Below, one piece after another: positions 54,541 through 64,000 of a DNA stretch of 64,000 nucleotides; within the stretch, counting starts at the first letter, position 1; the number at the start of each line of letters is the position of its first letter. The translations under genes were made by a program, and so were the position numbers. The stretch lies in assembly GCA_018398585.1 (NCBI GenBank), contig JAGTTD010000005.1:36768750-36832749 (forward strand), written 5' to 3'. The notes under the pieces were generated by a model, which had not been told where the DNA came from, did not search any database, and saw nothing but the letters and a program-made list of their open reading frames with translations. This stretch comes from Simmondsia chinensis (taxonomy: Eukaryota; Streptophyta; Magnoliopsida; Caryophyllales; Simmondsiaceae).

Positions 54541-56094
54541 ATCTAAAAGACGATTTTACCATTATATGGATTTGTATACAATTGAAAATCATTTAGATGA
54601 GTAATTAAAATATTGTTAGTTGGGTTCTAATTACTGCAACAATGAAAGCAAGTATCGGGATCTGGGTGTTATTGTTGATCACTAATTCTGTGAAGTGGGA
54701 CTCTTTGTTCCTTAAGTCCACATGGTTCTATAGTTAAAATTTGAATTTCTGCTTTAGTCAAGCATAATAGAGAATTTCTCCATATAAATGGTTTTAAAAT
54801 ACTAATTAGTACATTGTTTATTTGTTGTTAAATCAAGTAAAAGTCCTCTTTAATCCAAAAGAAAATAGAGAACTTCAATATGTCACCTCTTGAAGCCAAC
54901 GGTGGTGTTTAGATGCAGCGACGTCGGCTGGGTCGTGATAGTGGCATTGCTTCGATATTTTTACCAGTTGATGGGGGTTTGGGTTTAATCAATGCCAGTA
55001 AGGGGCGTGGTGACGTGTGAGCCGGTGGTTGTTTAGCCACCCGACCATGGTTGTGGTCAGACTTAGTTTAGAGCACCAACGACGGCGGTGGATCGTCGCT
55101 AACGGTGGCAGCGGGTCCAGCTAGAGAGAGAGAAGCATTAATGTGGATGAGACAAACCCTAGAATGTGTCATGAATTGTAATACCTGATTGGGCCTTTCA
55201 GGTATTTAAAAATCCTCATTTTAGGCCCATTACATATTTAAGGCTTAGTTAGACCTTATAGGTATTGGATTCACTTTTAGATCTAATTGAAAATAGAAAT
55301 TATATATTGGGTCTAAAATTATTCTTTTTAATAAAAAAAGGGATAGACGAAATAAGGACCTGTTGATCTTATATTGGCTAATAATTAATAAAATTGATTG
55401 GTTTAAAATAGTATGAATATATGCTTTTTGATAATGGAAATATTATTTAAAATTAAGAAGACATATTTTTAATTTTAATATTTCTACTCATATAATATAT
55501 TTTTGCTATAATTCTTGTCAATGTTGCCTCATTTCACGTGGACAAATTTTCGTACTTGGATATAAAGTTTCATCTTGGCATTTGTAGCTTGGAAAAGTTG
55601 TATTTGATTAAGTTGTCAACTTGTTTGATGCATAAATTAAGTTGCATATATTGTTTAGAAGAGCTCACATTCATATGACTTACACCACAAGTAGTGAAAT
55701 ATACGGGGTATAGCCTAGTAGGACAATAATAGTTAATTTGCAAGAACTTGTACGAAATGCATTATTTTAGACTTCTAAAAGATAATGTGAATTATGTTGT
55801 GTTTTATCTAGTCAGGTTGAGGTAATCATATTCTGCCTAGTACGGATATACGAAAGATAGTAACCTAACGTGTTTAATCATTTGTCAACCGAGTGCATGA
55901 TAGAAGAGAAACATGAGAACTCGGTGAAGTTGTGTTTGTGGTTGTACATTTTTATTGGTACGATAAATGAATTAGAATAAGACCACCAAAAAAAAAAAAA
56001 AAAAGAAAAGAAAACTCTATAAGAAAATCATAAAATCAGTTTATTCCATTTTTTGAGAGAGATTAATAATCACACAAAGAAACTGGTAGACATT

Positions 56095-56440
56095 CTTAAA
56101 GGGTGTAAATTGATTGGTAGAAAGTAACTATTCAAGAAGAAATTGAATGTTGATGGTTTTATTGATAAGTTTAATGCAAGATTGGTGGCTACGAGATACA
56201 CCCAAATACGCGAAATTGATTTCTTTGAGATCATTACCCATGTCTAAAATTGGCACAATGAGAGTTTAGATATCTCTTCTTTCTAATATCTTATAGTGTA
56301 TATGTCAAATGGATATCAAATTATGTTTTAAATAATGACCTTAAGAAAAGGTTTATACGGAACAACCAAAAGGGTTTGTGGTCCTTGATGTGGAAAATAA
56401 AGTTTTTAAGCTTATGCATTTCTAATATGATCTCAAGTAA
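56095..56440 (+). pseudogene. Copia reverse transcriptase remnant
   Basis: Frames broken by stops show the RT start (a GCK-LIGRK block, then LFKKKLNVDGFIDKFNARLV, RYTQIREIDFFEI) and the next conserved part (QMDIK, FLNNDLKKRFI, then QKG and NKVFKL). The DD-containing catalytic block was not found. Non-functional. Confidence 0.8.
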
Positions 56441-58369
56441 GCTCCCAAAGAGTGACATCAAAATTTGATATAACCTTGGTCATATGGTGCTAGTGCTACT
56501 GCTGTGGTTAAACGTGTTTAATGCTTGAGGTCGATTGTGAACTTGAGCCTTGAACCCATAATAGGCCAACTCTTAGGTTAGGCATATCTAATTGCACAAT
56601 CTTAAATCCCATTGTGTTGGTAGAACATTGAATATTTTTGAGTGTAACCGTGGATTAGATCTTGTATGTGAGAATTGGATTTTCCAGCATATTTTGGGTG
56701 ACCTAAGTGAAATAAGTTGATTTCTGTAAAGCGCTAATAGGACTTATGAGTTCTTGGAGAGCTATGTGTGATTTTGTGCATGTTGATGTGTCTCATGTAT
56801 TTCCCGTGGCTATGTTTGAAGCAAGATAAATATGTTATTACTTGTTATAAACATGTTTATGGAATGTTTTTCATACTGAATTTGGTGTTGTCCATATTAG
56901 TTTTGGACTGTTTATGGCTGAAAATGCTGCATCTTAGTTGGCTGTGCTATTTGGCACTGGTTCATGCTGGTCAGGTTTTGAATTATGCAGTATTGGAATG
57001 TCTTTGCTAAATTTTAGCCAAGAGTTGGGAAATATTGATCTATTTGAGTCATATGTGGACTTGTGTTGTCATGGGAGACTTGCAGGTTCTTAGGCTCATT
57101 GTTTCATACCTTCTTTTCAAGTTTTTGGGAAAAAAGGTAAGGTGCAAGTCATATGGAAATCTTGATTGGTCATAAGTTTGGTATTTAACTTGTGCGTAAG
57201 ATACCTTATTTGGGTTATTATCATATGTCGTATGCTCATGTTGATCATTTGAATGACATACTATATGACCCTAGTGTTCACTTGATGAGAAGAAAAATGT
57301 GGCATCGCATCACAAGCTAAATATACTAAGGTAATTGATAGCATTATAATTGGTGGATAATACAACACTCGTCCCGTTATATCATATGTAAGTGGAGGAC
57401 CTTGTCTACATACATTAATCCAAATGACAAATATCAACAGTGCTCTAGTTAAATTGTCGAAGTACTAGCGAAGCATCATGAATGGGGTTTACATTGTAAT
57501 AGAATCCTTGTTGTGTTGGGTGTTTGATATCTTTGAGAGACATTCTACTAATTACAATGAATTTAGGCTCGTTAGTGAGCTATATTTCTGACACCCCTCT
57601 GAAACCTGCATGTTTTAGTTGTCCTTTTAACACTGAGTTGGCAGGTAGAAAAATCTAACGGCGAAAGAATGTCGTGTGAGACATTCCATTGTGGGGGGTT
57701 GTAAGAGCACCCGAGAGCCTATAAGGTATGTTATCTGATCATAATCTTTTCTGATTATTGTGTTTCTACCGTTGTTTGCTAGTTATAGCTAGCTCATGGA
57801 AATTCATTATGGTGGAAATATTATTTGTCGATCGTCTAAAGTCGATGTATATAGCTTAATGATGCTAAGCACTTGGGCTTGAGAGCCTTGCAGAGGCTTG
57901 GGTTGCCTTAAGTTGAGTTGTAAAAGACATCTTGTGAATTATGGTCTTATGAACCTCTTTCTCTTGATATCACCAAAATTTGGTACAATATTTGTAAGAC
58001 ATGAACTACCCTTAATAGTAATGTCACATGTCACATGTACGTTAAGTACGATAAGAATGGGTATATGGTCCTTTGTGATCTAAACTAGTAATAATGTTTC
58101 ACAATTGTGATGAGATGTGAAAGTGACAATTTGCGGTTTATGGTTTTCTTGCCAACTGTATATATGATATACGTACTATGTGAGTACTTGGGGTGGAGAT
58201 GTAATTTTACTAATATGATGTGTGCTCCACTTATATGTTATACTGACTCTTATTGAAGTTGGCAGGCGATGGAGCTAGTTGTTTAACAGCTCATTGCAGG
58301 TACCTCAATGTGGGGGTAAGAGCAACTCGTGATTGGTGTTGGCAATAGTCAACTCTGAAGTACCGCTTT

Positions 58370-58610
58370 GTTGCAATACAGTGTTGAAGTGCCATTGTGG
58401 GGGTTTCCAGCACCATCAGTGTCACTTCACTGTGACAGTCAAGCTGCAATTGCTGTGGCAAAGAACAAGGTTTATAATGGCAAGAGGAGACATATTCGTC
58501 TCAGGCATAAGATCGTGAAAGATCTACTAGAAAGTGGAGTGATATTACTAGACTATGTAAGGTCTGAAAAGAATCTTGCGGATCCGTTGAAGAAAAGGCC
58601 TTTGTCGTAA
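58370..58610 (+). pseudogene. Copia RNase H C-terminal remnant
   Basis: An open frame of about 80 codons shows CDSQAAIAVAKNKVYNGKRR, HIRLRHKIVKDLLESGVILL and YVRSEKNLADPL, the standard C-terminal end of Ty1/copia polyproteins. It ends in a TAA 640 bp before the right LTR. Confidence 0.88.
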
Positions 58611-59249
58611 AATGATTGTAGAAACATCGAGGGGGATGGGATTAAAGTCTATACATGAATAAACTGTGATGTATCCAACCTGGTTTTAACAGGTTCAATG
58701 TGAGAAGTTATAGTTTCATTCAAAATATGCACTGTGTTTTATGTTGTCCCTCCCTATGGTGTGATAGTGCGAAGACGGGTCCATTGCTGTATGTTTGGCG
58801 GTGTAAGCACGACTTGAACATGACGGACACTGTCTGTGTGTTACCAGGGGTAAGGTTGAACTTTAGCTCTTAATGGACCCATATCCATATGTTTGGTGGT
58901 GTGCGGTAACACACACTTGATGGGATCCACCTATATAAGTGTGGGAGTCTGGCCGCTCTCTATGAAGGATTTGAGACTTGCCTTCAAGAGCGCCTATGAA
59001 TATTCAGGACGAACCGATTAAACGCGCCAACCCGCAGGAGTTGTCGAGATCTGGAGTTTGGTATGTGTCCAAGTGGAAGACTATACAACCCCTTGTGAGG
59101 TTCAAGACGAAAGTCACCTTGCAAGATGTTGGTCCTAAACTTGGGTTACACTAGGTGACGATTCAAGTCGCGAGACATCGGCATTGAAAAACTGAACTCC
59201 CCAATCTATTCTTCTTTGTTGTCTTCCGCTTGTATCCTTTGTGGGGGAT

Positions 59250-60032
59250 TATTGAAAAAATGATACAAGCTAAATTTAAGTGTTATGAAAAAATATTCTA
59301 ACCGTGCCTATTTCCTGGCCGCTTACCATTATTAGTCGTTTAGGGTCATTAAAATTGCAACCGTTGGGAAATAAATGACAATATAGCTGTTGAATTTATT
59401 ACGTCGGTTTATAGCCGTTAAAATTTATTACAGCCGTTGACTTAATACTTGTTACCGTTTATAGCCGTTGGAATTCATTTCACTCGTCTTTTTAATGGCT
59501 ATTAACGTTTTCTACACTATATATATGCCATTAGTTATAACAACCAAAAATATACACTCTCGGCCTCTCAGTCTCTCTCTTTCTCGGTTTTTCTCTCTCC
59601 GTAAATTTGGGCAAAGTTCAAGGCGCTCCTACCAGGCAATTAATGAGTGCACGTTAAGAGTCGGATAGCGTTAATCCTGGAGGACGGCCGTCGGTTATAC
59701 TGTGTGCACCGGAGCAGTGGCGAAATCGTCTTTTAGAACGGTAGCATTTACCACGGCACGATATCATCTTTCGTGAGATCTTTCTAATTTCTCTCTCTTT
59801 TGTTGTTATGTTTATATAATTATTTCTGAATTATTTCTGCTATTTCCAGTATTTTTGATGTGTTTTCGCTGCCAATTTTCAGCAGCAACTTTCACTGAAT
59901 TTTCAATGAAATTTTTGCTTATTTTACTGAAATTCATAGTACAATAGTACTGTAATTTATAACAGTATTCTACTGCATTTTACAGAAGTGTTCTAGTGTA
60001 ATTTTCATTACGATTAGACCATTTCTCTAACA
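59250..60032 (+). repeat. Copia right LTR
   Basis: 783 bp, collinear with the left LTR, with scattered substitutions, a 5-bp difference near 59365 and loss of an 11-bp block near 59930. The TATA box and leader are kept. Confidence 0.9.
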
Positions 60033-60605
60033 GTTCTAACAACGCTATTATATATATATATATATATATTCTCATATTTTATCTATTATTTATTTATTTC
60101 TTTATTTATTCTGATAAATCAAATGGACGTTCAGATTTGTGATAATGTCTTTCTTATGTTAACACTAGTTTTAGTACAAATTAGTTTCGTTACTTCCTAA
60201 TTTTTATGTCCAGTGCATGCAGTAAGAAACAATCCCCTTAATATAATTTTTATTAATTTCTTAAAAAAATGATTTTACAATTTTGACAACTTTCATTTTT
60301 TTTTTTTAATGGCCTTCGTATCGGAAATGGGTATTATTCTTTAGCTGCCATATTATAAGATACCTGTGGGATGGAGGAACTTGAAATTTATATATAAAGA
60401 TTAGATAGAAGATATTTATATTTATATTTATTTTCAAAAATGTAGAATACATCGTGGTTACATTTATCTAAAAAATATACTTAAAAGTCTTTTATCATTC
60501 ATAACTTTCCCATAAAAATAATAAAGGATTTTTAAGAAAATAGGAAAGGGAATTTTGAAGGGTATGAGAAAGGGAGAGACTTCTCCTTAATAGATAGATA
60601 GATAA
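60033..60605. other. AT-rich intergenic DNA
   Basis: Contains a (TA)n run at 60050-60069 and GATA repeats near 60590-60602. No gene or element ends seen. Confidence 0.5.
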
Positions 60606-61277
60606 ATTCACTTTAATACTTTATTTGACAACTGGATTAAGGGAATAAAGATGGGTAAAGAGAAAAGAGGATAAAAAATGGTAAAGAGGAGGAGGATAAG
60701 ATAAGATCCTACTCTTGTTTAAATATGTTTAAAATAAGAGGGATAAGAGTAAAGAGGGATAAATGAGTTAACCTTGTTTGACAATTGGGTGAAGGGGTAA
60801 GGATAAAAAGAGTTATAGTTAAAATAAAAGTAAAATTATCCAAATTTTTTTAAAGATTTAACCTTACCCTTTTATCCTCCCGTTTGTTACGGATGGCTTC
60901 GTGGTGGAAGGTGAAGGCTAAGGCTAAGAAATTTAGAAATTATTCACTCTAATGCCTTATTTGACAACTGGGTCAAGGGGGGTAAAGTGGGGTAAAGATA
61001 AAGAAGGGTACAGAGGGGGAGGGTCAGGTAAGATCCTACCCTTATTTAGATATATTAAAATAAGAGGAGTAAAGGTAAAGAGGGGTAAATAAGTTAACCT
61101 TATTCGACAATTAGGAAAAGGGGTAAGGATAAAGAAAGTTATAGTTAAAATTGTCCAATTTTTTTTTTAAAATTCGCCTTACCTCCCTTTACCCCCTAAT
61201 TTGAAGGTTAAAGAAAATTGGGGTAAAGGAAGGTAATGGAGGGTAATCGATGTTATATATCCAAACCCCAATTCAAA
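60606..61277. repeat. 336-bp tandem duplication
   Basis: ATTCACTTTAATACTTTATT at 60606 and ATTCACTCTAATGCCTTATT at 60942 open two collinear units, each with TTGACAACTGG, AAGATCCTACYCTT, AAATRAGTTAACCTT and AAAGTTATAGTTAAAAT-like blocks. Both are purine-rich. The TTATTTGACAACTGG start resembles MITE ends, but no inverted partner was found. Confidence 0.8.
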
Positions 61278-61623
61278 GCATTTGAAGCCATAACTTCTCC
61301 AACAATAAATTCACTATAGCATTTGAGCATTTTAACCAACCAATAAATACACATATCGTGCTTTCAATTTCCTAAATGGAAAAAGAGGAACAAAAACAAT
61401 ATTCATATAATTCTTTATTTACTATATGAAATGTCACAATTTAAAATTAAAAAATTTATTACTTAGTTACTCTGAGATAAATTGGTGCATATCTAGAATG
61501 TAACAAGATAATTAAATCAATAAAAAAAAGCACACGAAATAAATATCATAGAGTTGCTCAAATATTTGACCTTTTTTGCAACTTATTTTGGTAGACTGAA
61601 AAGACAATCATATGGAAATAAAA

Positions 61624-61811
61624 TTTAACAAATTATGATAGAGTTTGTTCTTACTATAATAATTTACAATATTCCTTTTGTTTACAATTGAAGAGACAAC
61701 AATATGAAAATAATAATTTACAAATTATGATAGAGTTTGTATAATAATTTACAAATTATGATAGAGTTTGTTCTTACTATAATAATTTATAATATTCCTT
61801 TTGTTTACAAT
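61624..61811. repeat. Tandem repeat of AATTTACAAATTATGATAGAGTTTGT
   Basis: Three copies of the 26-nt core (starting near 61626, 61706 and 61747), two of them followed by a shared extension with TTCTTACTATAATAATTTA and ATTCCTTTTGTTTACAAT. A local duplication. Confidence 0.85.
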
Positions 61812-62149
61812 TATGACATTTTTTATTTCAATCCCGAATAATTCATTCGTTAAAGTTACTTAAAATGTAAACAATAGTCGTATGGCACGTACAACAAAAC
61901 TAAGTATAAAATTACAAAACTAAAAATTATTTAAACTTTGAAAAAATTAATCTATTTATCTCTATCTATACACTACAATCTATTATAGAGAAGTCCTGAC
62001 TTCTCCTACAATCATTCTAAGTCCAATCTAGATAATTTGAGAGGGGGTCCTTACAACTTCCATATGATTCAACGGATATGCTAAAACGACATATGAATTT
62101 GACAATATAAGGTAATTTACATCGAAATTCCGTGATTTTTTTGTCGTGA

Positions 62150-62385
62150 TTCATTGAATCTTTACCGAAACATTGTCATGACTTTTATATATTAGTATAA
62201 TTATGTACAAAACCATCATTTGTACAAAAATTGGTATATAAAATTAGTTAGATTTGTACAAAACTTCATTAAATTCAAAATGAGGTACCTAAGTGATAAA
62301 AAATTGAAACCTCGGGGTATCTCATTGTATGTAATAGGCGATAGATGTTCAAATCTCAAGATAATTAAGTGAAAGTTTCCCTTCA
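62150..62385. mobile_element. Family-R element fragment (copy 6)
   Basis: Contains GAGGTACCTAAGTGATAAAA, TGAAACCTCGGGGTATCTCA and TGTTCAAATCTCAAGATAAT, the right-hand terminus of family R. Confidence 0.55.
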
Positions 62386-62621
62386 ATATTTATACTATTT
62401 TCTTCCATTAACATTCATCTATCTATCTTCTATCTATTATTACAAAGTACCCTGTCCCCTAGAAACCCTTCAATTCTTAAATCAAGCAATATGAGAAGTC
62501 TTTTTTTAAGAAGGAAGCTTTTCATTTTCGCATTAAAGCAAAAGATAAAAAGAAGAAAAACGTAAAGCATTGAAAAATACAACAGAATAACAAAAATATC
62601 CTTCAATGACTATATTTTTAA

Positions 62622-62764
62622 ACAACAACAACAACAACAAACCCGCTCGAGGGCTCCCGCATCCTCGGGGTCTGGGGGAGTGGATGTACGCAGCTTTCCC
62701 CCTTCGGGTGCTACCTTGAAGGAAGGTTGTTTCTAAGAACCCTTGACCTGAAGAGTGTGTCACA
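62622..62764 (-). mobile_element. 5S-type SINE, nearly body only (copy M)
   Basis: On the minus strand: a short 5S-end remnant (GTGACACACTCTTCAGG), then GGTTCTTAGAAACAACCTTC, AAGGTAGCACCCGAAGGGGG, AGCTGCGTACATCC and GTTTGTTGTTGTTGTTGTTG. The long GTT tail suggests a relatively young copy. No target duplication found. Confidence 0.82.
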
Positions 62765-62894
62765 TAATTTTATATATAATATAACGAAAATAGATAGTTT
62801 CTGTATAGTATAACATATCGAATTTCGTACTTATAAAGTAAGAATAGGAGTATTAAAGGGTACTAAAGATGAAAAATGAAGTCATCACGCAAAA

Positions 62895-63010
62895 GAGGGG
62901 CCTTTTTTTAATAGGACAAACTCTTAGGGGCCTTTTTATTACTTTAAAAATATTAGAATTATTTTTATTAATTTAAAAAATTCAGGATATTAAAATACAA
63001 TTAACCATAA
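62895..63010. repeat. Half-copy of the foldback element type at 17357-17900
   Basis: GGGGCCTTTTTATTACTTTA, TATTAGAATTATTTTTATTA and AGGATATTAAAATACA match one arm of that element. Confidence 0.45.
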
Positions 63011-63168
63011 ATAAATCATCCAATTTTCACTTGAATCTTGTGTCTTTGTTTAGTCTTTGGCTTTAACAAATTTTTACATATATCAACGTATTTTTCAATA
63101 AAATAAGTTCAAGAATCCTCTGACTTTCGAAAGCCAGGGTTTGAGTGGTATCCTCTGATCGGATTAAG

Positions 63169-63666
63169 TAGAGGTGGCCACTGGGCCGGGCCGGGGGTAG
63201 AAAACCTCCAAAATAATGGTGAAAATTTTTTGAGGGTGAGGAGATTCGAACCCCAGACTTCCCGCATGTTAAGCAAAGCCCCCACCATATAAGCTAAAAC
63301 CTTTTCGTAATATATTAGGGTAAAAAAAATATTAAATTATATATATCTCAAAAAAAAAAGGTGTGACCATCCGGGCCTTATATAGCCTATTTATAAAAAA
63401 TATTAAACAAAATTAAATTAAATACAGAGGGAGTTATATTAGGTATGTGCATGCCTTATATAGTTTGTTTATCCAATAAAATCAAAAAAAAAATTGGAGC
63501 TCACATGGTAATTAGTAAGGCTTACATGTTAGAGGTATAGAGTTCGAATCCCACTAGTGTCATCTTTGTGTCCAATGTGATATTTAAAAAAAAAATTGGG
63601 GGGGAGGTGGGGGGGTGCCAGGCCTGGTTAGAAACCGGGCCGGGGCCCAGCCCGTGGCCACCTCTT
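63169..63666. mobile_element. Short non-autonomous element with hAT-like ends, two tRNA-like heads inside
   Basis: The left end TAGAGGTGGCCACTGGGCCG and the right end GGGGCCCAGCCCGTGGCCAC then CTCTT are inverted repeats and match the ends of the hAT at 1560-5215. Inside, a pol III B-box-like GGGGTTCGAATC (minus strand, 63243-63254) and another AGTTCGAATCCC (plus strand, 63541-63552) belong to two tRNA-like SINE heads in opposite orientation. The 8-bp flanks do not match, so the boundaries are uncertain. Confidence 0.6.
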
Positions 63667-63834
63667 GGTGCTAATGATCTTTCTTTGAGTCTTAAGGGTG
63701 TCGTGCCAAACTTTGTCATTTGGCTGTTTTTGGTGTTTTAGGGGTGTCCTTGTGGGATGATGTATTCTATTTGGAATCTCATGATTGTTTGGATGATATT
63801 ATTCTTGATTATCTTCTATTAATAAAAGGGCAAT

Positions 63835-64000
63835 TATTGAAAGACCCCCTCAACTTTACAATTAAACGCAACACGTTCCCTACGCTTTTAATTTCATAAA
63901 GTAGCTCCCTGAAAATTTTACAATTAAACATAATACACCCCCTATATTTTTAATTTCATAAAATAGTCCCCTGAATTTTTTAATTAGACACAATACACCC
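63835..64000. repeat. Tandem ~58-bp repeats at the window end
   Basis: About 2.5 units of TTTACAATTAAACGCAACAC, CCCCTATATTTTTAATTTCA and TAAARTAGYYCCCTGAA-like blocks. The array continues past the window edge. Confidence 0.75.

Larger units (their letters stand above)
53750..60032 (+). mobile_element. Ty1/copia LTR retrotransposon, decayed inside
   Basis: Left LTR 53750-54540 and right LTR 59250-60032 start TGTTGAAAAAATG / TATTGAAAAAATG and end TTTCTCTAACA. By eye they are about 95% identical. Flanks ATTCT (53745-53749) and GTTCT (60033-60037) match at 4 of 5 positions. A polypurine tract (TTTGTGGGGGAT) precedes the right LTR. The 4.7-kb interior keeps only pieces of the copia reverse transcriptase and RNase H; gag, protease and integrase were not recognised. 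The order RT then RNase H and the RNase H sequence identify copia. Confidence 0.9.

Noticed and set aside
57890..58085. Gene in the copia interior
   Set aside because: A short frame without conserved blocks between RT and RNase H remnants; most likely decayed polyprotein or unrelated insertion.

Overview
This is a nuclear genome fragment of a flowering plant, very likely a eudicot. The base composition is AT-rich, and genes are split by short GT-AG exons and transposon-filled introns. Two of the four products look plastid- or endomembrane-specific in plants, and the repeats are typical angiosperm families. I cannot name a species. No bacterial, viral or organellar gene was seen.

Four protein genes could be rebuilt exon by exon, with every junction in phase. 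(1) 5574-16292 (+): AP-4 complex beta subunit (AP4B), 11 exons, 838 aa. (2) 18796-26052 (+): a Rab7/RABG3 small GTPase, 7 exons including a 27-nt one, 207 aa. (3) 33261-38949 (-): an Mpv17/PMP22-family membrane protein, 3 exons, 216 aa. (4) 43506-50294 (-): a plastid rhomboid protease like RBL11, 7 exons, 289 aa. The first pair reads rightward and the second pair leftward, with a 7-kb transposon-rich gap between them. AP-4 and Rab7 both act in post-Golgi/vacuolar trafficking, but plant genes are not in operons, so I draw no functional link. A weak candidate first exon lies at 51996-52107 (-).

Most of the rest is mobile DNA. 1-5330 is a degenerate autonomous-type hAT element with an exact 8-bp target duplication, inside an older long-inverted-repeat element. 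26053-33260 holds nested SINEs, a hAT-like insertion, a MITE split by a LINE fragment, and several CTCGAG/GAGCC-rich elements. 39130-43505 has two tandem long-inverted-repeat elements, a MITE and three SINEs. 50340-53744 is AT-rich with little recognisable content. 53750-60032 is a Ty1/copia element with two LTRs of about 95% identity and decayed coding remnants. 60033-64000 has tandem duplications, another SINE and a short element whose ends resemble the hAT at the start.

The most interesting system is a SINE family with at least 14 copies here. Its full-length copies start with about 100-120 bp of 5S rRNA sequence and continue into a roughly 120-bp body ending in GTTGTTGTTG, resembling plant Au-type SINE 3' regions. 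Several copies have clear target-site duplications of 13-21 bp, so they moved as SINEs. Some copies carry the same body behind a different, non-5S head. Other leads are G2/M-type (MSA) motifs in the copia LTR and a tandem duplication that copied the end and splice donor of AP4B exon 7.
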